Origin: Siphonodentalium dalli
Taxonomy: Eukaryota; Mollusca; Scaphopoda; Gadilida; Siphonodentaliidae
NCBI GenBank assembly: GCA_032622095.1
Contig: CP136069.1
Coordinates: 50,206,760-50,270,759 of the forward strand
Reading direction: 5' to 3'
Length of the DNA: 64,000 nucleotides
A program made the translations under genes and the position numbers. How positions within the stretch are numbered: position 1 is the first letter of the stretch; each line of letters begins with the position of its first letter. Positions 1 to 10,493 of this stretch are shown here, in pieces. The notes under the pieces were generated by a model. It did not search any database and was not told the DNA's origin. It saw only the letters and a program-made list of their open reading frames with translations.

Positions 1-114
1 ACTCATTTGAACAAATCTGAATGTTAGTCACCTAGGGGACATCCACACCAAAATATATAAACCCATTCGGTCTTTAATATGTATGTGGAGAAGAACAAAA
101 TTGATGGACGGAGG

Positions 115-1106
115 GAGACATCCCAACAGAGGGATGGATGGGAGGACATACTGACAGACAAATTCAATCCAATATACCCCCTCGAGTTTTCTTTGCAAAT
201 CAGGGTATAATGACTACAACTGGATAGGTGGTGGTTAGGAATATAATATTAGAACAGCCGAGCCTGAATATAGTGTCTGACTTTTGCAGAATGAGGTCCC
301 TAAAGGGTGAATTTAGTGCTGCAATCCTGCAAGGTGGGCTAGCATCACCAAATTCACCCTCTGGGGACCTCATTCTGCTTAGGCCTCAACTGCTATGGGA
401 GACATAGGAACAGATTGAAGTTCTCCAGTTAATTGGTGATGTGCACCCATTGGGCACTTCAATTATCCATTTTTATCTTCAGCAAATTAGGGGATATAGA
501 AACTGAACAGAAGGGAAAAATTAAGTAGAAATGTCAATTTAAGACCCTGTATACTTCCCTGAAGATGAGGCCTAAAGCAGAATGAGGTCCCTGGAGAGTG
601 TATTTGGTGAGACATCCCAACAGAGGGATGGATGGGAGGACAGACTGACAGAGAGACAGACAAATTCAATCCAATATACCGCCCAAGTTTTCTTTGCAAA
701 TCAGGGTATAATGAGTTCAACTGGATAGGTGGTGGTTAAGAATATAATAGTGGAACAGCCAAGCCTGAATATAGTGTCTGACTTTTGCAGAATGAGGTCC
801 CTAAAGGGTGAATTTAGTGACACAATCCTGCAATATGGGCTAGCATCACCAAATTCACCCTCTGGGGACCTCATTCTGCTTAGGCATCAACTGCTATGGA
901 GACAGGAACAGATTGAAGTTCTCCAGTTAATTGGTGATGTGCACCCATTGGGCACCTCAATTATCAATTTATATTCGGCAAATTAGGGGATATAGAAACC
1001 GAACAGAAGGGAAAAAGTAAGTAGAAATGTCAATTTAAGACCCTGTATACTTCCCTGAAGATGAGGCCTAAAGCAGAATGAGGTCCCTGGAGAGTGTATT
1101 TGGTGA
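115..1106 (+). repeat. Direct tandem duplication of about 494 bp
   Basis: 115-608 and 609-1106 are near-identical over their whole length, starting GAGACATCCCAACAGAGGGA and ending GGAGAGTGTATTTGGTGA. Each unit holds the end of a modular repeat (hairpin TATACC...GGGTATAA), a unique linker with GGATAGGTGGTGGTTA, and the left three quarters of a family-D element. Only the second unit continues into the D right end. Confidence 0.9.
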
Positions 1107-1179
1107 TGCTAGCCCACTGTGCAGAGTAGCATCACTAATTCACCCTCTGGGGACCTCATTCTGCAAATGTCAGACACAC
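760..1179. mobile_element. Family D copy D1
   Basis: CAAGCCTGAATATAGTGTCT, foldback module TGCAGAATGAGGTCCC...GGGACCTCATTCTG, middle with CCCATTGGGCACCTCAATTA, second module, end TGCAAATGTCAGACACACA. A truncated duplicate begins at about 258. Confidence 0.78.
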
Positions 1180-1573
1180 AGCATTTTGTTTTGATTTGAT
1201 TTTAATGACACACATGGGGCATGAATGCTAAGCATATGTTTACACCTGTCAGCCAGATAACATCTGAATTTATGACTGTGTTATTAACTCTCTCTGTCTG
1301 GAGCTAATACCATACTCTATGGATGTTACAATGGTGTTAGTTTTTCTAATTTATTTTGTTCTTGACTACAGTGGGTGCAGGGGCAGCGCAGATTGGGGGG
1401 GTGTAGGGGGACAGGGGTGTGGAGGGGAAGGGGTGGAATGGGGTGTTTTGTGTCTAAAAAAAATAAAATCAAGGGTTAAAATGAAAAAAAAAAAAAAAAA
1501 AATCATTTTGAATTTTGATTTTTTTTTTAATTGAGCAAGGATTTAAATTTTAAAATATTTTTTTTTTTTTCAA

Positions 1574-2088
1574 GAGTTATGTTCCTGACTCGGCCCCTAT
1601 TTGACACAGTGACCCCATTTGAACAAATCTTAACCCCAGTCACCCAAGGACCACCATACAAAATATTAGCTAAATTGGCCCAATGATTCTTGAGAAGTAG
1701 TTCTAATAATTACTAGGAGGAATAGAGTTATGTCCCTGGCTGTGCCCCTATTTGACCCAGTGACCCCATTTGAACACATCTGACCCCCAGTCACCCAAGG
1801 ACCTTCCATACCAAATATAAGCTAAATAGGCCTGATGGTTCTTAAAAAGAAGTTGTTTTACTATAGTGGGAAAGAGTTATGGCCCTGGCTTCTCAACTAT
1901 TTGACTCGGTGACTTTATTTTAACAAATCTGAGTCTGAGTCACCCAGGGAACATCCATACCAAATATGAACCCATTTGGCCTTATGCTACTGGAGAAGAA
2001 GATGATTCTTGGTGGACGGACGACGGAAGAGGAGTGATGACTATAGCTCCACCGGAGACTTCGTCTCAGGTGAGCTAAAAAGGAAGCA
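1574..2088 (+). repeat. Modular repeat T: three ~150-bp units
   Basis: Units begin GAGTTATGTTCCTGACTCGG (1574), GAGTTATGTCCCTGGCTGTG (1725) and GAGTTATGGCCCTGGCTTCT (1874). The last runs into TGGACGGACGACGG and CCGGAGACTTCGTCTCAGGT. A last unit of the same kind occupies 1-112. Confidence 0.85.
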
Positions 2089-2385
2089 AGCAGGGGTCAG
2101 CGTGCTATGTCATGTGACTTAATTTTGACCAACCAACGTCCTGCATTCATGTTCCAGTGTGAATGCATGTGGGAGTGTAAATATTGAACTTATTATCTGA
2201 ATATTTCCCACCAATAAATATGAACACTTCTCCACTTGTATTATGTTTGTCTGTCTGTCGTCTGGTTATATTTTCTGAACATAAATACACCCGAGGATGA
2301 CATATCTGCACAGATGGACAGAAATCAATTATTTCCAGATGAACAAAGGATAACTCTAGAATATATACTTTAACCCTTTCATGAC

Positions 2386-2951
2386 TAGGGCTGTAACGAT
2401 ACACTTGTCATGATACGATACAAATCATGATACATGATCAATGATACAATACATATCATGATACGCTAATTTAGTGTCTCCAAAATATTTGCACCTGAGT
2501 TATCAGAACCAACATGTTTATAACTGGAGACAGTTTAATTGTTAGCTAGATGAGTCAAGTACCAATAATATACATGTAAACTTGAGAGAACATTGTAGGT
2601 TTTGCTCTTCTACACATTGCATCTTCAGAAATTACTTGATTTCCTGTATCCTTATACAGTAATGCCCTAATTCATCGACTCCATAATCACAGCAGAATTA
2701 TGGGTAACTTTTCAGGATTTAGTCGGAAATATGGCTTGTTGCCATTCATTGGAAAGCTCTCGGGGAGAGCTTTCCGATGAATGGCAAGTAGCCATATTTC
2801 CGACTAAATCCTGAAAAGTTACCCATAATTCTGCTGTGGTTAAGGAGTCAATTATTTAGGACATTACTGTTCACATGACATGATACGATGTGTGTATCGT
2901 TTGAAAGTGTATTGTGATACATTGAATGCACAATGAATTGTTACAGCCCAA
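2386..2951. mobile_element. hAT-like non-autonomous element, 8-bp TSD TTCATGAC
   Basis: Termini TAGGGCTGTAACGATACA and, inverted, TTGGGCTGTAACAATTCA. The flanks are TTCATGAC at 2378-2385 and 2952-2959. An 8-bp duplication and this kind of terminus fit hAT. No transposase frame. Confidence 0.85.
2657..2869. mobile_element. Family A foldback copy A1
   Basis: Palindromic element CAGTAATGCCCTAA... to ...GGACATTACTG, about 213 bp, arms about 100 nt. Innermost layer of the nest. Confidence 0.85.
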
Positions 2952-3419
2952 TTCATGACGCGAACTCTGCTGGTGCAGCATTAAAGATCCTGTGCCAGTG
3001 CATTCTCTTATATAAGAGAGTCTCTCCCAAGGGAGCCTCGCATATATAAGAGAATGCACTGGCTTACGAGGTCAAGGCAAATATTGTTAGGCCAATGTAT
3101 TCTCTTATATTTGTGAGGCTCCTTATAGGAGACTACCATATATAAGAGAATGAATTGGCACAGAGTTTTCGCAAAATTTCAGGAAGCTCCAGTCATGGAA
3201 GTGTTAATAACTGACGGGAGAATCCATTTAGTAAAGAATTGGTTCATAGAATAGTCTTGCCCTGAATAAAAATAGCTTGAGATACATGTGATGAGGAGAT
3301 GCATTTATTTTATTGCAAATGAGTTGGTTTTATGAAAACAACAAACAAGGAAAATGGATGTTAAAAACAAATCAAAATTGCTCAGTAAATATTAACAAGT
3401 TAATGAGACGTGAGACCAC

Positions 3420-3450
<31 letters not shown>

Positions 3451-3475
3451 GTGCACATGTTAATACGCTCGTTGT

Positions 3476-3729
3476 CAAGCCTTGAAATAGTGTGTCTGTC
3501 ATTTGCAGAATGAGGTCCCCAGAGGGTGAATTTAGTGATGCTACCCCGCATAGTGGGCTAGCATCACCAAATTCACCCTCTGGGGACCTCATTCTGCTTA
3601 CACCTCAACAGAATGAGGTTCCCAGAGGGTGAATTTGGTGATGCTAGCCCGCTATGCGGGGTAGCATCACTAAATTCACCCTCTGGGAACCTCATTCTGC
3701 AAATGACAGACACACTCTTTCAAGGCTTG
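3476..3729. mobile_element. Family D copy D2, minimal form, 8-bp TSD CTCGTTGT
   Basis: CAAGCCTTGAAATAGTGTGT to CTTTCAAGGCTTG, flanked by CTCGTTGT at 3468-3475 and 3730-3737. It contains only the two foldback modules without the central spacer. Confidence 0.88.
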
Positions 3730-3846
3730 CTCGTTGTGGCTCGTTGTGATTGATAAAAAATTAAGTTTATGTTATCTGAAGTGTTTGGTTGAAGAACGAA
3801 TACAAAATCAACCTTGCGTATTCTAATTATCACACGGCATTGGATA

Positions 3847-4412
3847 CAAGCCTGAATTTAGTGTGTCTGACATTTGCAGAATGAGATCCCCAGAGGGCGA
3901 TTTTAGTGATGCTATCTTGCACAGCAGGCTAACATCACCAAATTCACACTTAGGCCTCATCTTCTGGGGGTATCTAATCTATAGTATCAAATTAACATTG
4001 TTTTTAGTTACTTTTTCCCGTTTGTTCAGTTTCTATATCCCCTAATTTGCAGAAAATAAATAGCATAATCGAGGTGACTAATGGGTGAACATCACCAACT
4101 TCAACTGGGGAACTTCAACCTGATCATTGGTCTCCCACCCATAGCAGTTGAGGTGTAAGCAGAATGATGTACCCAGAGGGTGAACTTGGTAATACTAGCC
4201 TGCCGTGTGGGGTAGCGTCACTAAATTCACCCTCTGGCAGGCCTTAAGATTCACTGAATCGATTCTCGGAATGATTCTCGCGAAACTTTTCCATTTTCAG
4301 TGCTTTATGACTAACTTGATTCGGCATTTGATTCTTGCAAAATTAAATGTATTTTGTGCCCTGCTCTGGGGACCTCATTCTCCAAACGTCAGACACACTA
4401 AATCGAGGCTTG
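3847..4412. mobile_element. Family D copy D3, 8-bp TSD ATTGGATA
   Basis: CAAGCCTGAATTTAGTGTGT to CTAAATCGAGGCTTG, flanked by ATTGGATA on both sides (3839-3846, 4413-4420). Carries element E1 in its right module. Confidence 0.88.
4238..4363. mobile_element. Family E copy E1, 6-bp TSD CTCTGG
   Basis: CAGGCCTTAAGATTCACTGA to TTTTGTGCCCTG, 126 bp. It splits the CCCTCTGGGGACC motif of D3 and duplicates CTCTGG (4232-4237, 4364-4369). Confidence 0.82.
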
Positions 4413-4420
4413 ATTGGATA

Positions 4421-5210
4421 GTTAATATTGAATGGGTATCATAGTACTATTGTAATACATTTATATCTGCAATACAACCCCACCAAACATTGCATACAAG
4501 GTGCAAGCTGATTGGTCAATATCCTGTTTTCCCACAAATATTTTGATGTGTTTTGTTGTACCTTTGGCTTCAGGCTGATATGAAGTTAGATCAGGCTAAT
4601 ACAGTATAAAAATAACAAAATAATAACGTCTAATTCATTTACCATAATTTCAGCTGTCAGTCATTGAAAGACTACACTGATATCGTACAATTCGTCCCGC
4701 ATCACTGGGATGTTACATGTGATTTTAATCCATGAGGAGATTGGTTAAGGGACTTTTCAGCTGTCAATAAAATAATTAGCAGATATTTTCTACAAATCAG
4801 CGACTGAGCCGGTCATTTGCTGCATTTAATATTCTTGTTCACAATAATTTTGATATCCTTTTTTGTTGTCAAATCATATGTACTGAAAGTTTTATTTGTG
4901 CTGGGATGTTGGAAATTTATCGATGATTATAACAATATTTGTTATTTTGCATGAATCTAGTCATATATTTTGCAATTAAAGATGAAAGGAATGTATGTTC
5001 TCAGTGCATTTTAGCATATCGGGGGTTTACTGTAAAACTAATTAAACTATTTCTGCAGATGCCTTGTCTCCTGGCAACCATCAGCTCCTCCCGCTAATGA
5101 ATATATATTCCGCTTAGATATGGAACATCTGTGGTCTTGAAGTGCCTATTCACTATGTGATAGAAAATAGTTCACATCAGCTTTGAACTAAACCCCCTTT
5201 TTAACCCTTT
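4421..5210. other. No feature recognised
   Basis: AT-rich sequence downstream of the MIGA gene. No open frame of note, no copy elsewhere in the window. Confidence 0.6.
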
Positions 5211-5470
5211 CTTTTACAAAATACTCATTGATGAGTAATTCCCTTAGGAAATGTTCAGATAATAAGTTCAACAAGTGACCAGGTTCTTTGTTGAACTTAT
5301 TATCTGAATATTTTCTACTAATGAATAGAAAACCTTCTGCACTTGTATTATCATTTCGCCTGTCTCTGGTCTGTTAATCTTTCTTGAACACCCCTCCAGA
5401 TGAATAATAGATCGTTCCAGTTGATACTTTTATTACTGATTGGCAGACTTCATTCAGTAAATAAAGGGTT
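5211..5470 (+). mobile_element. Family F copy F4
   Basis: TTAACCCTTTCTTTTACAAA, CTCATTGATGAGTAATTCCC, TGTTCAGATAATAAGTTCAA, and a right end CATTCAGTAAATAAAGGGTT. A single-copy version of the unit amplified at 12082-14485. Confidence 0.75.
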
Positions 5471-5716
5471 GATTGTTTAAGCGAACAGATTATACTACAA
5501 CCCATTTAAACCTTTCTTTACTGAATGGATTTTCCCATACAGTTATAATTGTATACAGTGGAATGGTCTGTTATTCATCTGGGGGGATTTTCAGGAAATA
5601 TAAGCAGACGACAGACATATGAAATGATAATAGAAGTGCAGAAGATAATATAAGGGAAAACGTTCAGATAATAACTCCAACAAACAGAGTATGGTCGCGT
5701 GTTGAAGCTATTAAGT

Positions 5717-6169
5717 AGTGTTCAGACAAACCTCTTGGTCTGTGCGTTGACCCGATCTGTTGGCTGTGATAAACCATTCGAACGGGTGCGTACGTTGCGC
5801 TATAATGCAGAGCTTCCGATTGAAAATTGCAATTAATAAGTTTGATATTGGAATAACTGCAATAATGCAAATCAATCTATCTGTAATAAACTAATTCTAC
5901 GACAATGTCAAACCTCAAATCCCAACAACTAACACTTTATTGACATAAATACAAGTCAATTTTCCTTTGATTCGAAGACAGCCGTCACCTTTTATCGATT
6001 GAAAACAAGAAACATCATGATGCAAGCCATATAAATATGAGTTGACACCTTACGTTGCATCCGTTAATGGATACAATGCAGCGGATGCATCGCATCCATC
6101 ACAATGCCTTAGTGCTATTTTCTGTAACCAATTTCAACGCAGTGTATGTAATGGACTCATCTGAACACT
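5717..6169. mobile_element. TIR element H inside F4'
   Basis: Short inverted termini AGTGTTCAGAC... and ...TCTGAACACT. No clear target duplication. No coding capacity. Confidence 0.4.
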
Positions 6170-6211
6170 CCTTTATCTGACCATTTCCTGAGGGAACTAC
6201 TCGTCAATGAG

Positions 6212-6628
6212 GCTGATAGGGTCATTGTCATAATGTTTTATACATAAATGCACACCAGTCTCAGTCGGCGCGAGATTGAAATGTTGTCATAATAATTGCC
6301 ATCTGCTTCAATTCAAAACTATTTTTCTTCCAAAATTCGGTTAAATTTCTTTTAGCACAAGGACGAAACTGCAATAAAATTGATCATTGGCCATATATTG
6401 ATCTTAGTATTAAACAGGGACGGAAAGAACTGCATGGTTGTTTTATCGATGAATGGAAGAACATGGACTTGCAAATATGATCAACAATATGTGTGCATTT
6501 ATGTAGAAAACACTAACACAATGACCCCTGTCAAGTGAAATTACACAAGACTGGTGTGCATTTATGTATACAGGAATGCGCAGAGTGTGCATCTATGTAT
6601 AAAACGTTATGACAATGACCCCATCAGC
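6212..6628. mobile_element. Element G, 9-bp TSD GTCAATGAG (MULE-like MITE)
   Basis: Inverted ends GCTGATAGGGTCATTGTCAT and, from the right, GCTGATGGGGTCATTGTCAT, extending over about 45 nt. Flanks GTCAATGAG at 6203-6211 and 6629-6637. A 9-bp duplication is typical of Mutator-like elements. A related end, GCTGATGGGGTCATTGTCA, occurs at about 19570. Confidence 0.78.
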
Positions 6629-6660
6629 GTCAATGAGTACTTAGCATAGAAAGACTTTAA

Positions 6661-7206
6661 CTCAGATTCCTTACCATGTTGAGCAATAAAGATGAGGTAT
6701 CATGAAGCTCTAATAATAAATAAATGATTATCAAAACATTGTAATAATTACCTCTGCTTATATCAGGTCAGCTACATCCTGAATGCAACTATTATATGCC
6801 ATTTTGGTAAATGCGATAAAAGAGGGATAATCCAAAATCATATTTCACAACAATGATTAAAAATCAGCGCCCCACTAACTCGGTACCATGCTTGTTTATG
6901 TGATGAAATAACATGTCGTGATCAATTGTTAATGATTAATCATGATGGTACATGATCGGTCAAGTCAATAAACATTAATTGGTCTAAATATTTTAACAAA
7001 GGAGCGATTCAGTAGCATGTCAATGTCATTTCGAAATGCATACGTGTGGCATTATTAAAGAAACTAAGCTCACACAAAAGGTTGCACAACAATTTTTATC
7101 TGGAGACTGTTCATTCAATATTACTAAGTCTGTGACTGTGCACGATCCTAAAGTTTCAACTAAAACAGGGAAACAGTGGATTTGATTCTGTCAAATTCAA
7201 CTAATA
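6661..7206. other. No feature recognised
   Basis: AT-rich sequence with short ATGATTAATCATGAT-type dyads but no repeat family or frame. Confidence 0.55.
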
Positions 7207-7208
7207 TA

Positions 7209-7431
7209 CAGTAATTCCCTAAATAATCGACTCCTTAACCACAGCATAATTATGGGTAACTTTTCAGGATTTAGTCGGAAATATGGCTTGTTGCCATTTA
7301 TCGGAAAGCTCTCACTGAGTCTCACCGAGAGCTTTCCGATGAATGGCCACAAGCCATATTTCCGACTAAATCCTGAAAAGTTACCCATAATTCTGCTGTG
7401 GTTAAGGAGTGGATTATTTAGGGCATTACTG
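7209..7431. mobile_element. Family A foldback copy A2, TA target
   Basis: CAGTAATTCCCTAAATAATC at the left, GGGCATTACTG at the right, TA on both sides (7207-7208, 7432-7433). The two arms are almost perfect complements, so long overlapping frames on both strands are mirror artefacts. CAGT termini plus TA target fit Tc1/mariner-type MITEs. Confidence 0.88.
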
Positions 7432-7533
7432 TAGTTAAATATAACTATAAATAGTTGGAATTTAGGATGTGGCTGACCTGTATATAGCATTCTTCAATGA
7501 ACCTCTTGAATAGATAATAATAAATAATAGTAA

Positions 7534-8221
7534 GGCCAAAAAAAAAAAGTGTTTTGGTTCTCGGGCAATTTTTTTTTCAAATCAATGAGGGAGGGAGGGT
7601 TTTATTTTTATTTTTTATTTTTTTCTGCGCATATTAAGCATGGACAAAGATACCTTCCTCTGTCTAGTAATAACCAGAAAGGTAGAGGGAACTGTTATGC
7701 ATATAAACTCATTTAGTCTTATATAAAAATGACATTGTACTACCAGTGTATGACTGGGATTACCTAACAATATATAATGCCCCTGACATTAACTACTGTT
7801 ATTGTTGTCTAAAAAATGATACCTCCCCATTCTAATATGTGATCCTGAATTTAGTCCTGTGCCTTTCAATTGTATAAAGTTACAATTAGTGTAAGTTGTT
7901 CACAATGACAAATTGTAAGAAGAGCATGAGGATCAGCTAATCATTTTCTTAATTGTAGTCATCTACTTCATGTTGTAAGCCTGCAAGTCACTTTTTAACA
8001 CATTACATGTTAGAGCTCAATGCACACTAATATTCAACACATATCTGCTATGGACATGTTGATAAAATCCCCAAAAAAAAAACAAACAAAAAAACAATTT
8101 CAAATGTATTTTTTCGTAAGTTTTTTTGTCATAACATCAGCCATTGCAATAAAAAGACCTAATGTGGCCCTTTTTATTCAATGTGGCGAGGCCTGAGAAC
8201 CAAAACTTTTTTTTTTTGGCC
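7534..8221. mobile_element. Harbinger-like element, TAA target
   Basis: Inverted ends GGCCAAAAAAAAAAAGTGTT and GGCCAAAAAAAAAAAGTTTT followed by GGTTCTC, flanked by TAA at 7531-7533 and 8222-8224. A 3-bp TAA/TTA target is typical of PIF/Harbinger. No transposase. Confidence 0.7.
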
Positions 8222-8276
8222 TAAGATCTGAATGTTAATAATGAGAATACAACCTTGATTAAAACGTTCCTACAAT

Positions 8277-8678
8277 CAGGCCTCAAAATATGGTGCTGGA
8301 TATTTGCAGAATGAGGTCCCCAGAAGTTGAATTTAGTGACACTACCCCGAGCAGCGGGCTAGTGTCACCAAATTCATCCTCTGGGGGACGTAATTCGGCA
8401 TGGCCTCTTCTGCTAAGGGAGGCCTAGACTCAGATTAGTTCCCAGATTGGGAAGATGGTGATGTGCACCCATTGGGCACCTCAATTATGCATTGTGTTGT
8501 CTGCCAATATGGGGATATAGAAAAACTAAAAAAAAGAAAAAGAAACTTGCTACAGAAACTAAAAAATTTGTCAATTTGACAATAAAATTTGTTCCCGAGA
8601 AGATGATGCCTAAGCAGATTGAGGTCCCCAGATGGTGCATTTAGTGATGCTAGCCTGGCTAGCCCACTGTGGAAGGGC
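8277..8678. mobile_element. Family D copy D4, right-truncated
   Basis: Diverged left end (TCAGGCCTCAAAATATGGTG), first foldback module, middle with CCCATTGGGCACCTCAATTA, second module broken off at CTAGCCCACTGTGG. Confidence 0.7.
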
Positions 8679-9175
8679 CAGTGACAATAAATGCATGTAC
8701 TAAGTATTAAGACAGTATGAGGCTAATAGTCATAGCATTGGCAAGAGACTGTAAATGCTTATGCCATGTGGTTAATATTTTAATATTTTTTCATCGTGAA
8801 TTTGCTCAGACAAAAGCATTATGTGTGTCAGCCAAATGCTAGAATGTCTGTTTGCACGTTGTCACCAATAAAGCCGCTCAGGGCTGGCGGTCTAGAAAAT
8901 CCAGGAGGGCTTTTACAGTTTTGATATTTTACCTGAGTTAATCGCGGTGCTGGCTATCTGCTACGAATGTGTTGTGTTTCTACTCATTCTAGAGCAGACA
9001 AATAATCGCCCACTCCAATGTAAACTTTAATAACTGGGTGTGTAAACCAATTTAGTATAGAAAGGGTTAAAATTTGCATTTTGATTAACTTGGTGTGTAT
9101 TGGCAAAAAATCGTAAACAATGCACAAATGTACATAAAATCTGCTCAAATTGATATGGTTATTTTCAATAATATA

Positions 9176-9314
9176 CAGTAATGCTCTAAGTAATCGACTT
9201 CTTAACCACAGCAGAATTATGGGTAACTTTTCAGGATTTAGTTGGAAATATGGCTTGTTGCCATTCATCGGAAAGCTCTCCAGAGCTTTCCGATGAATGG
9301 CAACAAGCCATATT
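9176..9314. mobile_element. Family A copy A3, right-truncated
   Basis: Left arm complete from CAGTAATGCTCTAAGTAATC, loop, then only the first part of the right arm up to CAACAAGCCATATT. Confidence 0.8.
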
Positions 9315-9476
9315 ATGTATGCATAATATAATGAGATCATAAATTGAAGGGACAAGCTAATTCATTGGTGACCTATTATCATCTGGACAGAATGTTCTTC
9401 CCAATAAACTTAACCTTACTTTAACCCTTCCATGACTGGAGCTGCCTGAAATTTTCCAAAAACCAATGAGTATTTA

Positions 9477-9741
9477 TTAACCCTTTCATGACGGGAGCTG
9501 CGCTGGTGCAGCATTAAAGATCCTGTGCCAATGCATTCTCTTATATATGCGAGTCTCTCATTCGGAGCCTCGCATATATAAGAGAATACATTGGCCTAAC
9601 AATATTTACCTTGGCCTTGTAAGCCAGTGTATTCTCTAATCTAAGCGAAGCTCCCTATGAGAGACTCGCATATATAAGAGAATGCACTGGCACAGGATCT
9701 TTAATGCTGCACCAGCGCAGCTCCCATCATGAAAGGGTTAA
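9477..9741. mobile_element. Family B copy B2 (complete, TTAA)
   Basis: TTAACCCTTTCATGACGGGA to CATGAAAGGGTTAA. Two palindromes (around 9530-9595 and 9625-9690) separated by GGTAAATATTG-type linker (inverted here). GCTGCGCTGGTGCAGCATT near each end. Confidence 0.85.
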
Positions 9742-9952
9742 TAAATACTCATTGATGAGTAGTTCCCTTAGGAAATGCTCAGATAATAAGTTCAACAAAT
9801 GATCATTGATTTCCCACCAATGAATAGGAACCATCTGCCTTTATATTATCTGTTGTCTGGTTATATTTCTTGAACACCCCTCCTGATGAACATTAGACTA
9901 TTCCAATGTATAACTAGCTGGGGGAGAATCCATTTAGCAAAGAAAGGATTAA
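9738..9952 (+). mobile_element. Family F copy F2, abutting B2
   Basis: AAATACTCATTGATGAGTAG through TGTTCTTGAACACCCCTCCT-like middle to GAATCCATTTAGCAAAGAAA and GGATTAA. The left terminus is replaced by B2. Confidence 0.7.
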
Positions 9953-10083
9953 CTTGTTATGCTATAATTCTGCGGTGTTGGTGGATCTGTAATTGCGCTG
10001 ATTCACTAAAGAACAGTAAATGATAGATTTTGAACTGCCATTCTCCAATGGTATATAGACGTCGGCGACTCCACATGAACATA

Positions 10084-10296
10084 CAATAATGCTCTAAATA
10101 ATCGACTCCTTAACCACAGCAGAATTATGGGTAACTTTTCAGGATTTAGTCGGAAATATGGCTTGTTAACATTTATCGGAAAGCTCTCGCCAAGAGCTTT
10201 CCAATGAATGGCAACAAGCCATATTTCTGACTAAATCTTGAAAAGTTACCCATAATTATGCTGTGGTTAAGGAGTCGATTATTTGGAGCATAACTG
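10084..10296. mobile_element. Family A copy A4, in the MIGA 3' flank
   Basis: Slightly diverged termini (CAATAATGCTCTAAATAATC; GGAGCATAACTG) and full-length arms. It sits 60 nt downstream of the MIGA stop codon, so it is probably transcribed in the 3' UTR as a hairpin of about 210 nt. Confidence 0.85.
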
Positions 10297-10355
10297 TAAT
10301 ATGGCACATGAATGGAGTTGATTTCGGGACGAGATCCCCTGTTGTGATCACATTA

Positions 10356-10493
10356 TTAAACAGCTAATTTCCTAGAAGCTTCTTCTGTCCTATCATGAGC
10401 TATTTTTAGAATATCAGCTGTCAAGTCATCAACAGTCGTATATCGAACTTTCTCAAACGAAAAGATGTCCTTAATGAATCCTCGAATTAGTTC
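10356..10493 (-). CDS. MIGA: MIGA exon 12: C-terminus and stop, residues 468-512
   Basis: Acceptor TTACTTTTTAG. Translates to ELIRGFIKDIFSFEKVRYTT, VDDLTADILKIAHDRTEEAS and RKLAV before TAA at 10358-10356. It aligns with vertebrate LRDMFDLDNVRYTSVPALADDIL but ends earlier: vertebrate proteins continue with a loosely conserved Leu/Gly-rich tail that is absent here. A foldback element lies 60 nt after the stop. No convincing polyadenylation site was fixed. Confidence 0.93.
   Translation of the reverse strand, partial: ELIRGFIKDIFSFEKVRYTTVDDLTADILKIAHDRTEEASRKLAV

Larger units (their letters stand above)
2370..3207 (+). mobile_element. Family B copy B1 (TTAA-flanked, two hairpins)
   Basis: Starts TTAACCCTTTCATGAC at 2370 and ends with CTCCAGTCATGGAAGTGTTAA at 3207. 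The TTAA at each side matches the CTTTTAATAACTG target seen in uninterrupted F copies. Contains two palindromes built on GCATTCTCTTATATAAG and its complement. Interrupted at 2386-2951. Confidence 0.82.
2184..3243 (+). mobile_element. Family-F element interrupted by a four-level nest
   Basis: Right part of family F (from TTGAACTTATTATCTGAATA) is broken at 2369 and resumes at 3208 with TAACTGACGGGAGAATCCAT. Between lies family-B copy B1 with TTAA on both sides, which itself holds a hAT-like element, which holds a family-A foldback. Confidence 0.85.
5506..6660 (-). mobile_element. Family F copy F4', inverted, with two insertions
   Basis: Reverse orientation from TTTAAACCTTTCTTTACTGA to CTTAGCATAGAAAGACTTTAA, split by elements at 5717-6169 and 6212-6628. 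Lies head to head with F4, the two forming a large imperfect inverted repeat. Confidence 0.7.

Noticed and set aside
2871-3059. Frames containing YKRMHW or YIRECTGTG peptides (also 31672-31878, 32660-32854, 54183-54371, 55277-55471)
   Set aside because: They recur because the family B/C hairpins recur. The translation is of TATATAAGAG palindromes.
4847-5060. Possible extra terminal exon or polyadenylation region of MIGA
   Set aside because: The stop codon lies 5 kb away and no splice acceptor or conserved frame links the two.
7197-7490. Overlapping frames on both strands with GNFSGFSRKYGL-type peptides (also at 8984-9355, 30760-30960, 38242-38547, 48014-48205, 50715-50975)
   Set aside because: They are translations of the palindromic family-A element, which reads the same on both strands. 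Stops and frames vary between copies, so it is not a protein family.
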